Source: Sphaerobacteraceae bacterium (lineage in GTDB: Bacteria; Chloroflexota; Chloroflexia; Thermomicrobiales; Thermomicrobiaceae). From it: a DNA stretch of 32,653 nucleotides. The translations under genes and the position numbers were made by a program. Under the pieces are notes generated by a model. It was not told the origin of the DNA and did no database searches. It saw only the letters and a list, made by a program, of their open reading frames with translations. Position 1 is the stretch's first letter. Each line of letters begins with the position of its first letter. Of the stretch, positions 8,566 to 14,812 are shown piece by piece. Where the stretch lies: positions 1 through 32,653 of the forward strand of contig REEK01000058.1 of the NCBI GenBank assembly GCA_007695115.1, given 5' to 3'.

Positions 8566-8832
8566 CGGCGACGACGAGGAGAGTAGGCGTCGGGAACCAC
8601 GTCGACAGCGAGCCGCGACGGTGTGAGGCGGCACGGATGGCCCGATACTGAAAATGACCTCCGAGCCGCGGCCTGAACCGCTGAAGCGCAGTAGGGTACG
8701 CCGGGTTGACCACCGTTATCACGGTCCAGGTGTTCAAAACACCTTCTGAGGTCTGGATCGCGAGATCCGGACGAATCGGGGTGGTACCACGGGTAAAACA
8801 ACCCGTCCCCGCGTGTACCGGGGGCGGGTTTT
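8566..8832 (+). promoter_or_regulatory. metX: T-box leader, probable methionine (AUG) specificity
   Basis: A second RNA switch follows the SAM-I terminator directly. The T-box sequence GGGGTGGTACCACGGG (8778-8793) is unmistakable. A 9-bp Stem III capped by GCGA (8751-8772) precedes it. Stem I can be built from CGGC (8566-8569) with GCCG (8665-8668) and from GTCGGG with CCCGAT higher up. The 5' GGAGAGTAG (8578-8586) matches the usual AGUA-containing strand. The opposite strand reads GAAA-ATG-A, placing ATG (8654-8656) where the specifier triplet sits in glycine T-boxes. The TGGT of the T-box would pair with an A discriminator base, as elongator tRNA-Met has. Uncharged tRNA-Met should therefore promote readthrough into metX. 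The specifier assignment is my alignment by eye. Confidence 0.85.
8802..8832 (+). terminator. T-box terminator
   Basis: CCCGTCCCCG (8802-8811) pairs with CGGGGGCGGG (8819-8828), a 10-bp stem with one G-T wobble and a 7-nt loop. Four T follow. It overlaps the end of the T-box antiterminator region, the standard mutually exclusive arrangement. Confidence 0.85.
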
Positions 8833-8894
8833 GCGTTCCCCGGAACCGAATTCGATAGCCGATTACGGTACTACTCGAACTCCAGGAGGCCCAC

Positions 8895-10016
8895 GTGACC
8901 GTCACGACTCGAACTATCCGACGATGCTCGAAGGCAACCGCGACTATTGCAACTCCATCCGATCCGCTGGTGACCGAGCTCGGCCAGCGTCTCGATCATG
9001 CCGAAATCGCATACGAGACCTGGGGAACGCTCAACGCCCGCCGGGACAATGTCATACTGCTGATTCATGCCCTCACCGGTGACGCTCACGCCGCCAGCCA
9101 TCACCCGAAAGATGCGCCGGGATGGTTTGAGGGGATGATCGGACCCGGCAAGGCGCTCGATACCAATCGCTATTTCGTTGTCTGCACGAACCTTCTCGGT
9201 GGATGCAGCGGATCAACCGGCCCGCGATCGATCAACCCGACGACTGGCCGTCGCTACAACCTCTCCTTCCCGGCGCTCACCGTCCGCGATCTCGTGCGGG
9301 CCCAGAAGCGGCTGATCGACAAGTTGAAGATCCGCGAGTTGCACGCGGTAATCGGCGGATCACTCGGCGGTATGCAGTGCCTGGAGTGGGCGATCATGTT
9401 CCCGGATCGAGTCAACCGGATTGTTCCGATCGCCAGTTCGTCCCGATTCAGCCCGCAGGGAATCGCCTACAACGAGGTGCAGCGCCGGGCGATCCTGATG
9501 GACCCGAATTTCAACAATGGCGAATACGAGGACGACAACGGCCCGGCGCAGGGACTGGCCGTCGCCCGGATGCTGGGAATGATTACCTATCAGAGTGACG
9601 ACCTGATGTCAGCCCGGTTCGAACGTTCAACCGAGGCTCGTTACACCGAGTGGCCGGAGTTCCAGAACCGCTACGACATCGAGGGCTACCTGCACTATCA
9701 GGGTGACAAGCTCGTCAACCGATTCGATGCCAACTCATATCTGTATCTCACCCGGGCAATGGATTCGCACGACATCGGCTGGAAACGAGAGAGCTACGAT
9801 CACGCGCTGTCGATGATCGAAGCTCCTACGCTGGGCATCGGAATCTCGTCCGACATTCTGTTCCCGGCCTCGTACACCATCGAATTCGTGGACCAGTTGC
9901 GAGAGATCGGCCACCACGCCGAGTACCGGCAGATCGAATCCATCGATGGTCACGATGCGTTTCTGAAGAATTTCGAGCGCCTCGACCCGCTGGTTCGAGA
10001 CTTCATCCAGGGGTAA
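8895..10016 (+). CDS. metX: Homoserine O-acetyltransferase
   Basis: MetX transfers an acyl group, usually acetyl from acetyl-CoA, to the hydroxyl of L-homoserine, the first committed step to methionine by direct sulfhydrylation. The 373-residue protein is an alpha/beta-hydrolase fold of normal family length. The nucleophile is Ser156 in GGSLGGMQ, with Asp320 in SSDILFP and His353 in DGHDAFL completing the triad. LIHALTGDAHA and NLLGGCSGSTGP are family signatures. The start is GTG 8895 with AGGAGG (8884-8889) 5 nt upstream. It is transcribed behind the tandem SAM-I/T-box leader. No sulfhydrylase gene (metY) adjoins it, so the next step must be encoded elsewhere. Some MetX-like proteins use succinyl-CoA; sequence alone does not exclude this. 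Confidence 0.95.
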   Translation: MTVTTRTIRRCSKATATIATPSDPLVTELGQRLDHAEIAYETWGTLNARRDNVILLIHALTGDAHAASHHPKDAPGWFEGMIGPGKALDTNRYFVVCTNLLGGCSGSTGPRSINPTTGRRYNLSFPALTVRDLVRAQKRLIDKLKIRELHAVIGGSLGGMQCLEWAIMFPDRVNRIVPIASSSRFSPQGIAYNEVQRRAILMDPNFNNGEYEDDNGPAQGLAVARMLGMITYQSDDLMSARFERSTEARYTEWPEFQNRYDIEGYLHYQGDKLVNRFDANSYLYLTRAMDSHDIGWKRESYDHALSMIEAPTLGIGISSDILFPASYTIEFVDQLREIGHHAEYRQIESIDGHDAFLKNFERLDPLVRDFIQG

Positions 10017-10040
10017 CCCCCGGCCTGGATGCACACAGAC

Positions 10041-10077
10041 GAAGAGCGGGCCGGCATTCTTTGCCGGCCCGCTCTTC
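10041..10077. terminator. Strong bidirectional hairpin between metX and hom
   Basis: GAAGAGCGGGCCGGCA (10041-10056) and its perfect complement (10062-10077) form a 16-bp stem with a TTCTT loop. It lies midway between convergent metX and hom and probably ends both transcripts, although T-tracts are short. Confidence 0.8.
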
Positions 10078-10105
10078 TCACTTCCCGGATAGGCCAGCTA
10101 TAAGG

Positions 10106-11107
10106 TCAGACCTTCCAGGGCACGTTGGACGATGCTCCAGACGTCAACGCCTCAACGATGTCCGACAGGATCGCTGATGCGGTCGGATCTGGACCAGCTC
10201 CCTGACCACTCAGCACCACCGGCCCGACGCTATCGCCCACCAGCTCGACCGCGTTGTAGTTGTCCCGGACATGAGCCAGCAGGTTGTCGGCAGAGACGCG
10301 CTCCGGTCCGACGCTGGCCTTCACAGCGCCGCCAATCAGCGTCGCCTGTCCCAGCAGCTTGATGACCTCGCCACCTGCTGAGGCAGACGCGATATCGTCT
10401 GGAGTTACCCCGGTGATCCCGGTGCGCTCGATCGAGTCCGGATGAATGTGTGTCCCAGCCATGATCGAGGCGAGAATCGAAAGCTTGTACACGGCGTCGA
10501 ACCCCTCGACATCGGCCGTTGGATCCGGCTCGGCGTAGCCGAGCTCCTGCGCTTGAGCCAGCGCGTCATCGAACGTCGCCCCGGCCGTGGTCATCTGACT
10601 GAGGATGTAATTCGTGGTGCCGTTGACGATGCCCCGCAGTGAGGTGATCTGGTTAGCTGCCAGAATTTGCCGGTAGCTGACCAGCAACGGTATTCCGCCA
10701 CCGACACTCGCCTCGAACAGCAACGCTGAACCAGACTGATGCGCGGCCCGCTGCAGACGATCGAAATTTTTGGAGAGCGCTTCCTTGTTGGCGGTAACGA
10801 CGTGCTTGCCCGCCTTCAATGAAGCTTCGATCCAGTCTGCGGCTGGCGACTCTCCCCCAAGCGTCTCGACCACTACGCTGACACCGTCATCGCTGAGGAT
10901 CTCGTCGAGGCTCGTGGTGACCAGGTCTCTTGGGAGATCGGCGCGGGCTGCTCGCTCAGGTCCGCGTTCCAGAATCCGGGTTACCTTGAGGTCCAGTCCG
11001 TAGAGTTCGCCGATCGAGGCTCCGCGCTGGTTGATCAACCGGGCCACCGCGCTGCCGATGGTTCCCAGTCCGAGAATCGCGACGCCCGTGCTTCGATTGC
11101 TGTTCAT
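10106..11107 (-). CDS. hom: Homoserine dehydrogenase
   Basis: The enzyme reduces aspartate semialdehyde to homoserine with NAD(P)H, the branch point to threonine and methionine. The 333-residue protein starts at ATG 11107. Its N-terminal Rossmann domain carries GLGTIGSA (residues 13-20); VVTANKEALS (about 103-112) holds the conserved Lys of the active site. EASVGGGIPLL and GIVNGTTNYIL are strong family signatures. It ends soon after the catalytic domain and lacks the C-terminal ACT domain that gives threonine feedback control to longer homologues. An alternative TTG at 11146 would add 13 residues; the ATG has a GGGAAG at moderate distance and fits the family N-terminus better. Hom is divergent from asd. 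Unlike asd, it shows no obvious leader peptide. Confidence 0.94.
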   Translation of the reverse strand: MNSNRSTGVAILGLGTIGSAVARLINQRGASIGELYGLDLKVTRILERGPERAARADLPRDLVTTSLDEILSDDGVSVVVETLGGESPAADWIEASLKAGKHVVTANKEALSKNFDRLQRAAHQSGSALLFEASVGGGIPLLVSYRQILAANQITSLRGIVNGTTNYILSQMTTAGATFDDALAQAQELGYAEPDPTADVEGFDAVYKLSILASIMAGTHIHPDSIERTGITGVTPDDIASASAGGEVIKLLGQATLIGGAVKASVGPERVSADNLLAHVRDNYNAVELVGDSVGPVVLSGQGAGPDPTASAILSDIVEALTSGASSNVPWKV

Positions 11108-11184
11108 GATCTGCCACTTCCCTTGAATACCCTTTCGGGTCGTCAATTTGCAATTCCAGAGGCGAGTTGTTATCGTGGGCGTGT

Positions 11185-11207
11185 TCGACGCGCAGTAACC
11201 GCGTCGA
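11185..11207. repeat. Inverted repeat in the hom/asd divergent region
   Basis: TCGACGCG (11185-11192) and CGCGTCGA (11200-11207) are perfect complements around a 7-nt centre. It lies between the hom start and the asd leader peptide, where promoters for both directions must sit, so it may be an operator. No matching regulator gene is visible. Confidence 0.35.
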
Positions 11208-11246
11208 CTCTATCAGTGTAGCAATGTCTGGAAGGACATCCTACAA

Positions 11247-11324
11247 GTGCGTCATTTCGTCATCACCATCACTGGCATGACTATGACTACCACGGCCGGT
11301 ACCCGGTCGGAGGTGGTTGACTGA
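11247..11324 (+). CDS. Thr/Ile/Met-rich leader peptide of the asd attenuator
   Basis: A 25-codon open frame starts at GTG 11247, with GGAAGGA (11230-11236) 10 nt upstream, and ends at TGA 11322-11324. Residues 5-19 read VITITGMTMTTTAGT: seven Thr, two Ile and two Met among the 14 residues at 6-19. These amino acids are made from aspartate semialdehyde, the product of the next gene. Ribosome stalling at these codons would control the hairpins that follow, as in the enterobacterial thr operon leader. This short peptide is regulatory and is unlikely to have another function. Confidence 0.8.
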   Translation: MRHFVITITGMTMTTTAGTRSEVVD

Positions 11325-11386
11325 CGCGCAACCATAACCGATTGAGGCAGTACCGGCAGGGGTTATATCCAACCTCTGCCGTTTTT
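11295..11386 (+). promoter_or_regulatory. asd attenuator: antiterminator and terminator
   Basis: GCCGGTAC (11295-11302, inside the leader peptide codons) is a perfect complement of GTACCGGC (11350-11357). That pairing takes up 11354-11357, the start of the terminator 5' arm. A competing hairpin TGGTTG/CAACCA (11314-11319 and 11329-11334) lies between them, over the leader stop codon. A ribosome stalled on early Ile/Thr codons would leave GCCGGTAC free. One that reaches the stop would cover or disrupt it and allow termination. Confidence 0.7.
11354..11386 (+). terminator. Intrinsic terminator of the asd attenuator
   Basis: CGGCAGGGGTT (11354-11364) pairs with AACCTCTGCCG (11371-11381), an 11-bp stem with one G-T wobble and a 6-nt loop, followed by TTTTT. 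It ends 37 nt before the asd start codon and must be bypassed for asd expression. Confidence 0.88.
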
Positions 11387-11423
11387 GTTGCCCGAATTTC
11401 ACTTCGCGAAGGGACACACAACT

Positions 11424-12479
11424 ATGGCTGAGAAGATAAGCGTGGCCGTGCTCGGCGCAACAGGGAGCGTTGGACAGCGATTCATTCAGCTCCTGCAGGG
11501 GCACCCGTGGTTCGCCGTAAACGAGCTTGTTGCCAGTGATCGATCGTCGGGACAGCGCTATGCCGATGTCACCGACTGGAGAGTCAGCGATTCGATTCCG
11601 GAGTCCGCCCGGGACATGCCGGTGAAGGGCCTGTCCGATCCGCTTGAGAGCACAATCGTATTCTCGTCGTTACCCGGCGGGATCGCACTCGAGGTCGAAA
11701 ACCGGCTTGCCGGCGAGGGTAAGTCAGTCTTCACCAACGCCAGCGACAACCGGATGGTTCCCGACGTCCCGTTGATGATTCCTGAGGTCAACCCTGACCA
11801 TGCTAGCCTGATCAACACCCAGCGCAAGAATCGTGGCTGGGACAAAGGACTGATCGTCGCCAACCCGAACTGCTCCACAATTCACCTGATTCTGGCACTG
11901 AAGCCAATCTGGGACGCGTTCGGGATCGAACTGGCCATGACCACGACGCTGCAGGCGGTCTCAGGAGCCGGGTACCCGGGCGTTCCGTCACTCGACATGA
12001 TCGACAACATCGTCCCCTACATCGGAGGCGAGGAAGAGAAAATCGAGTCCGAAACGCTGAAGATCTTCGGCAGCCTCAATGGCGGGGAGATCTCCCCGGC
12101 TCCGGTCAAGGTATCCGCACAGTGTACCCGCGTCCCGGTTCGCGACGGTCACACAGAATCGGTCAGTCTCAAACTCGGCAAACAGGCGAGTATAGATGAA
12201 GTGATCGATGCCTTCGCAACGTTCTCAGGACGTCCTCAGGAACTCGGACTGCCCTCTGCACCTGCACATCCAGTAGTGGTGCGATCACAGGCAGATCGCC
12301 CTCAGCCGGTCCTGGATCGCGATGCAGAGAACGGGATGGCGTCGATCGTCGGGCGAGTCCGCGAGTGCCCGATCTTCGATGTGAAATTCATGGTGCTCGG
12401 CCACAACACGATCCGGGGTGCCGCAGGGGCTTCGATCCTTAATGCCGAACTGCTGGTCAAGGAGGGGTACATCAGCTGA
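11424..12479 (+). CDS. asd: Aspartate-semialdehyde dehydrogenase
   Basis: The enzyme reduces beta-aspartyl phosphate to aspartate semialdehyde with NADPH, the step shared by lysine, threonine, methionine and isoleucine synthesis. The 351-residue protein starts at ATG 11424 with AAGGGA upstream. GATGSVGQRF (11-20) binds NADPH. Cys150 in NPNCST is the acyl-forming nucleophile. His243 in PVRDGHTE matches the conserved acid/base position. The spacing, the NPNCST motif and the GHNTIRGAAGAS C-terminal segment resemble the archaeal/fungal type more than the E. coli type. It lies behind the Thr/Ile/Met attenuator. Asd and hom provide consecutive steps, but here they are divergently transcribed rather than in one operon. 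Confidence 0.95.
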   Translation: MAEKISVAVLGATGSVGQRFIQLLQGHPWFAVNELVASDRSSGQRYADVTDWRVSDSIPESARDMPVKGLSDPLESTIVFSSLPGGIALEVENRLAGEGKSVFTNASDNRMVPDVPLMIPEVNPDHASLINTQRKNRGWDKGLIVANPNCSTIHLILALKPIWDAFGIELAMTTTLQAVSGAGYPGVPSLDMIDNIVPYIGGEEEKIESETLKIFGSLNGGEISPAPVKVSAQCTRVPVRDGHTESVSLKLGKQASIDEVIDAFATFSGRPQELGLPSAPAHPVVVRSQADRPQPVLDRDAENGMASIVGRVRECPIFDVKFMVLGHNTIRGAAGASILNAELLVKEGYIS

Positions 12480-12539
12480 GCGAGTGATCGAGCTCCCACG
12501 GTCAGGCAATTGTCGGGGAGCGCCAATACGCAGCAGAAC

Positions 12540-13445
12540 TCACGCTGATGATGCTGTGTGCGTGGATGCTTCCCGAAGCTTGATCGAGAGGCCTTCATTC
12601 AGGCTCCCGGAGGTGTACCCCTTCAAGTCGAGCGTCACGAACCGGTACCCACTCGCTTTGATCCCCTCGACGATCAGGTCATGGTGCTCCAGGACAGCCA
12701 GAAAATCGTCCGGGGAAACCTCGATGCGGGCAATGGTGTCGTGGTGACGCACCCGAAATCCCTTGAAGCCGAGTTGGCGCAGGACACGCTCGGCTTCAGC
12801 GACCTGGCGAAGCTTCTCGACGGTAATCGGCGTTCCGTAGGGAAATCGTGACGAGAGACAGGCGAAGGCTGGCTTGTCCCATGTCCGCAATCCAAGTTCG
12901 TTCGAGATCTGACGAATCTCGTCCTTGGTCATGCCGATCTCTTGCATCGGGCTGCGGACACCAAGATCTCGAGCCGCTCTAAGTCCCGGGCGATGGTCGC
13001 CGAGGTCATCGGCGTTGGTCCCGTCGATAATCAGATCGAATCCACGCTCCTCGCGAATCCGGTCCAGGCGTCCATAGAGCTCGCTCTTGCAGAAGAAACA
13101 TCGTTGATGAGAGTTCTGCGCATAACGGGGGTCGGTCAATTCCTCGGTACGAGCCAGAACATGTTCAACGCCCAGCTCCTCGGCCAGCTCACGGGCTTCC
13201 TGCATCTCTTCGGCTGGATAGGTGTCTGACAGGCCAGTTGCCGCGATTACCCGGTCGGCACCGAGCGCGTCTCGCGTCGCACGAACCAGCAGCGTGCTAT
13301 CCACCCCGGCGCTGAACGCCACAACAATCGATGAACCCATTCCGGCGATGTGCCGGGTGAGCTCTGCGTATCGGGGCTCAAGTGCCGGGTTCTGAAACAC
13401 AGCTGCCTCTATTTCTCGTACAATCCGTTGATGTTCGTTGAGCAC
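12540..13445 (-). CDS. larE: LarE-type ATP-dependent sulfur transferase
   Basis: LarE supplies sulfur for the nickel-pincer cofactor of lactate racemase: it adenylylates pyridinium biscarboxylate mononucleotide and, in the best-studied enzymes, gives up a cysteine sulfur. The PP-loop is SAGVDSTL (45-52). Cys196 in ACLSSRFPYGT is the position of the sacrificial cysteine. RCFFCKSELYG (115-125) adds two more cysteines typical of the family. The frame opens at GTG 13445 (301 residues) without a clear ribosome site; a GTG at 13400, preceded by GAGG, would be 15 residues shorter and is equally plausible. No larA, larB or larC lies in the window, so the sulfur could serve the Lar pathway elsewhere or another acceptor. 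It is divergent from the flippase-like gene, with palindromes between. Confidence 0.88.
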   Translation of the reverse strand: MLNEHQRIVREIEAAVFQNPALEPRYAELTRHIAGMGSSIVVAFSAGVDSTLLVRATRDALGADRVIAATGLSDTYPAEEMQEARELAEELGVEHVLARTEELTDPRYAQNSHQRCFFCKSELYGRLDRIREERGFDLIIDGTNADDLGDHRPGLRAARDLGVRSPMQEIGMTKDEIRQISNELGLRTWDKPAFACLSSRFPYGTPITVEKLRQVAEAERVLRQLGFKGFRVRHHDTIARIEVSPDDFLAVLEHHDLIVEGIKASGYRFVTLDLKGYTSGSLNEGLSIKLREASTHTASSA

Positions 13446-13503
13446 TGGCTTGCATCGTATCAGAGCCCGATCAAATCAGTCAACGAACGCAGATTACCTT
13501 GGT

Positions 13504-13515
13504 GCGTACGTACGC
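13504..13515. promoter_or_regulatory. Palindrome 1 between larE and the flippase-like gene
   Basis: GCGTACGTACGC is a perfect 12-bp palindrome. Its core GTACGTAC is shared with the stronger palindrome 34 bp downstream (centre to centre, about three helical turns). This suggests two binding sites for one dimeric regulator. Confidence 0.4.
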
Positions 13516-13534
13516 CGACTCCCCACCCATCCTC

Positions 13535-13552
13535 TAACTGTACGTACAGTTA
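13535..13552. promoter_or_regulatory. Palindrome 2: 18-bp perfect operator-like site
   Basis: TAACTGTACGTACAGTTA is a perfect 18-bp palindrome 27 nt before the flippase-like start codon. Its form resembles operators of TetR-type dimeric repressors. No regulator gene is adjacent, so the binding protein is unknown. Confidence 0.5.
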
Positions 13553-13578
13553 TTTTCCAATACAGGATATCCAGCAAA

Positions 13579-14658
13579 ATGACCGAGGATCAGATCAGCG
13601 GAGAGAAGCCAAAGCCGACCAGCACGTCCGGCGATGTGATGGACCGGCTGCGACGTCGGTTCCTTTACGGACTGGCGTTCGGTCTGCTCGTGGTCGTGGC
13701 CCTGGTCGTCATCAGTGATGGCCCAGCGCTCTGGCAGACCCTCCGAGAGTTCCAGTGGTGGCTACTGCCACTCATTCTGTTCCTGACCCTCGTCAACTAC
13801 GCCGGCCGTTATGTCAAGTGGGAATTCTACCTCGCTGTCCTCGATATCCAGGGGTTGAAGCGACGCACCAGTGCCATCATCTTCGTCGCCGGGCTGGCGA
13901 TGGCGATCACCCCGGGAAAAGTCGGTGAGGTCCTGAAAGCGTATCTGGTGCGTCGTGCCACCGGGACCCCGATGGCGAAGACCGCGCCGATCCCGCTTGC
14001 CGAACGGCTGACGGACGGCATCGCCATGCTGATCCTCGCCTCATTCGGACTGCTGACGTTCCGGTACGGCTGGCCACTGCTGCTGGTTGCCTCGATCGGT
14101 GCTCTCACCGTGGTCGTGATCGTTCAGAATCGGCGCCTGGTGGAATGGATTCTGAGCAAGCTGGAGCGCGTGCCGGTCATTGCCCCGAAAGTCCACATCC
14201 TGCGGAGCCTGTACGATTCGACGTTCATCCTGCTCAAGAACCGGAACCTGCTCATCGCCACGACTATCGGGACGATCTCCTGGGCCGGAGAGTGTCTGGC
14301 CTTCTACGTGATTCTGATTGGCCTCGGCATGCCTGCCAATACCGAGTTCCTTATTCTGGCGTTCTTCGTTCTCGCCAGCGCCACGGTACTGGGATCGCTT
14401 TCGATGCTTCCCGGAGGCCTGGGCGCTGCCGAAGCCTCAGTGGCCGGGCTCCTGATACTCCTGGTCTCGGACACGCTGATGACAACGCAGATTGCTGGCG
14501 CCGCCACATTGCTGATCCGGTTTGCCACGCTCTGGTTCGGAGTTATGCTCGGGGTTGTCGCGCTGATGATGATCGAGCGGCATTTCCAGTCGCTGGACCC
14601 GGTCGTCCCGGCGGACGAGAGCCAGGGGTCTGTTTCAGTTGGGCTGAGCGATCGGTAG
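13579..14658 (+). CDS. Flippase-like / lysylphosphatidylglycerol synthase-type membrane protein
   Basis: The 359-residue protein is an integral membrane protein with about eight hydrophobic segments. It matches the flippase-like domain family (UPF0104/LPG synthase TM region). Conserved-looking elements are a FYLAVLDI-type loop, MAITPGKVGEVLKAYLV with the G-K-x-G-E segment, and SMLPGGLGAAEAS near the C-terminus, all typical of this family. No cytoplasmic aminoacyl-transferase domain is present, so it is not a complete MprF. Members are linked to lipid or glycolipid translocation. I chose ATG 13579, where the hydrophilic N-terminus begins; the open frame extends to 13438 but through the palindromes. 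The ribosome site (AGGA, 11 nt upstream) is weak. Confidence 0.82.
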   Translation: MTEDQISGEKPKPTSTSGDVMDRLRRRFLYGLAFGLLVVVALVVISDGPALWQTLREFQWWLLPLILFLTLVNYAGRYVKWEFYLAVLDIQGLKRRTSAIIFVAGLAMAITPGKVGEVLKAYLVRRATGTPMAKTAPIPLAERLTDGIAMLILASFGLLTFRYGWPLLLVASIGALTVVVIVQNRRLVEWILSKLERVPVIAPKVHILRSLYDSTFILLKNRNLLIATTIGTISWAGECLAFYVILIGLGMPANTEFLILAFFVLASATVLGSLSMLPGGLGAAEASVAGLLILLVSDTLMTTQIAGAATLLIRFATLWFGVMLGVVALMMIERHFQSLDPVVPADESQGSVSVGLSDR

Positions 14659-14748
14659 ACTGGGCAGCTCCGTCTGCCCCCGCCAAACAGGCCGGTTCGC
14701 GATACGGGGCGGCACGGAGCGCCAGTCCACAAGTCAACGCCAACGGGA

Positions 14749-14778
14749 AACAGCGTGGACCGAATGGTCCACGCTGTT
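14749..14778. terminator. Bidirectional hairpin between the flippase-like gene and pnp
   Basis: AACAGCGTGGACC (14749-14761) and GGTCCACGCTGTT (14766-14778) form a perfect 13-bp stem with a GAAT loop. The position between convergent genes suits a shared terminator. T-tracts are poor on both strands. Confidence 0.7.
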
Positions 14779-14812
14779 GGCTCTCATGCTTGAGTTGCAA
14801 CCGATGAGTCGG

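Noticed and set aside
11108-11246. A second leader peptide for hom on the minus strand
   Set aside because: No frame rich in Thr, Ile or Met codons and no terminator hairpin precedes the hom start.
12492-12521. GCTCCC/GGGAGC inverted repeat between asd and larE as a terminator
   Set aside because: The stem is only 6 bp with an 18-nt loop and no T-tract, so I do not list it as a feature.
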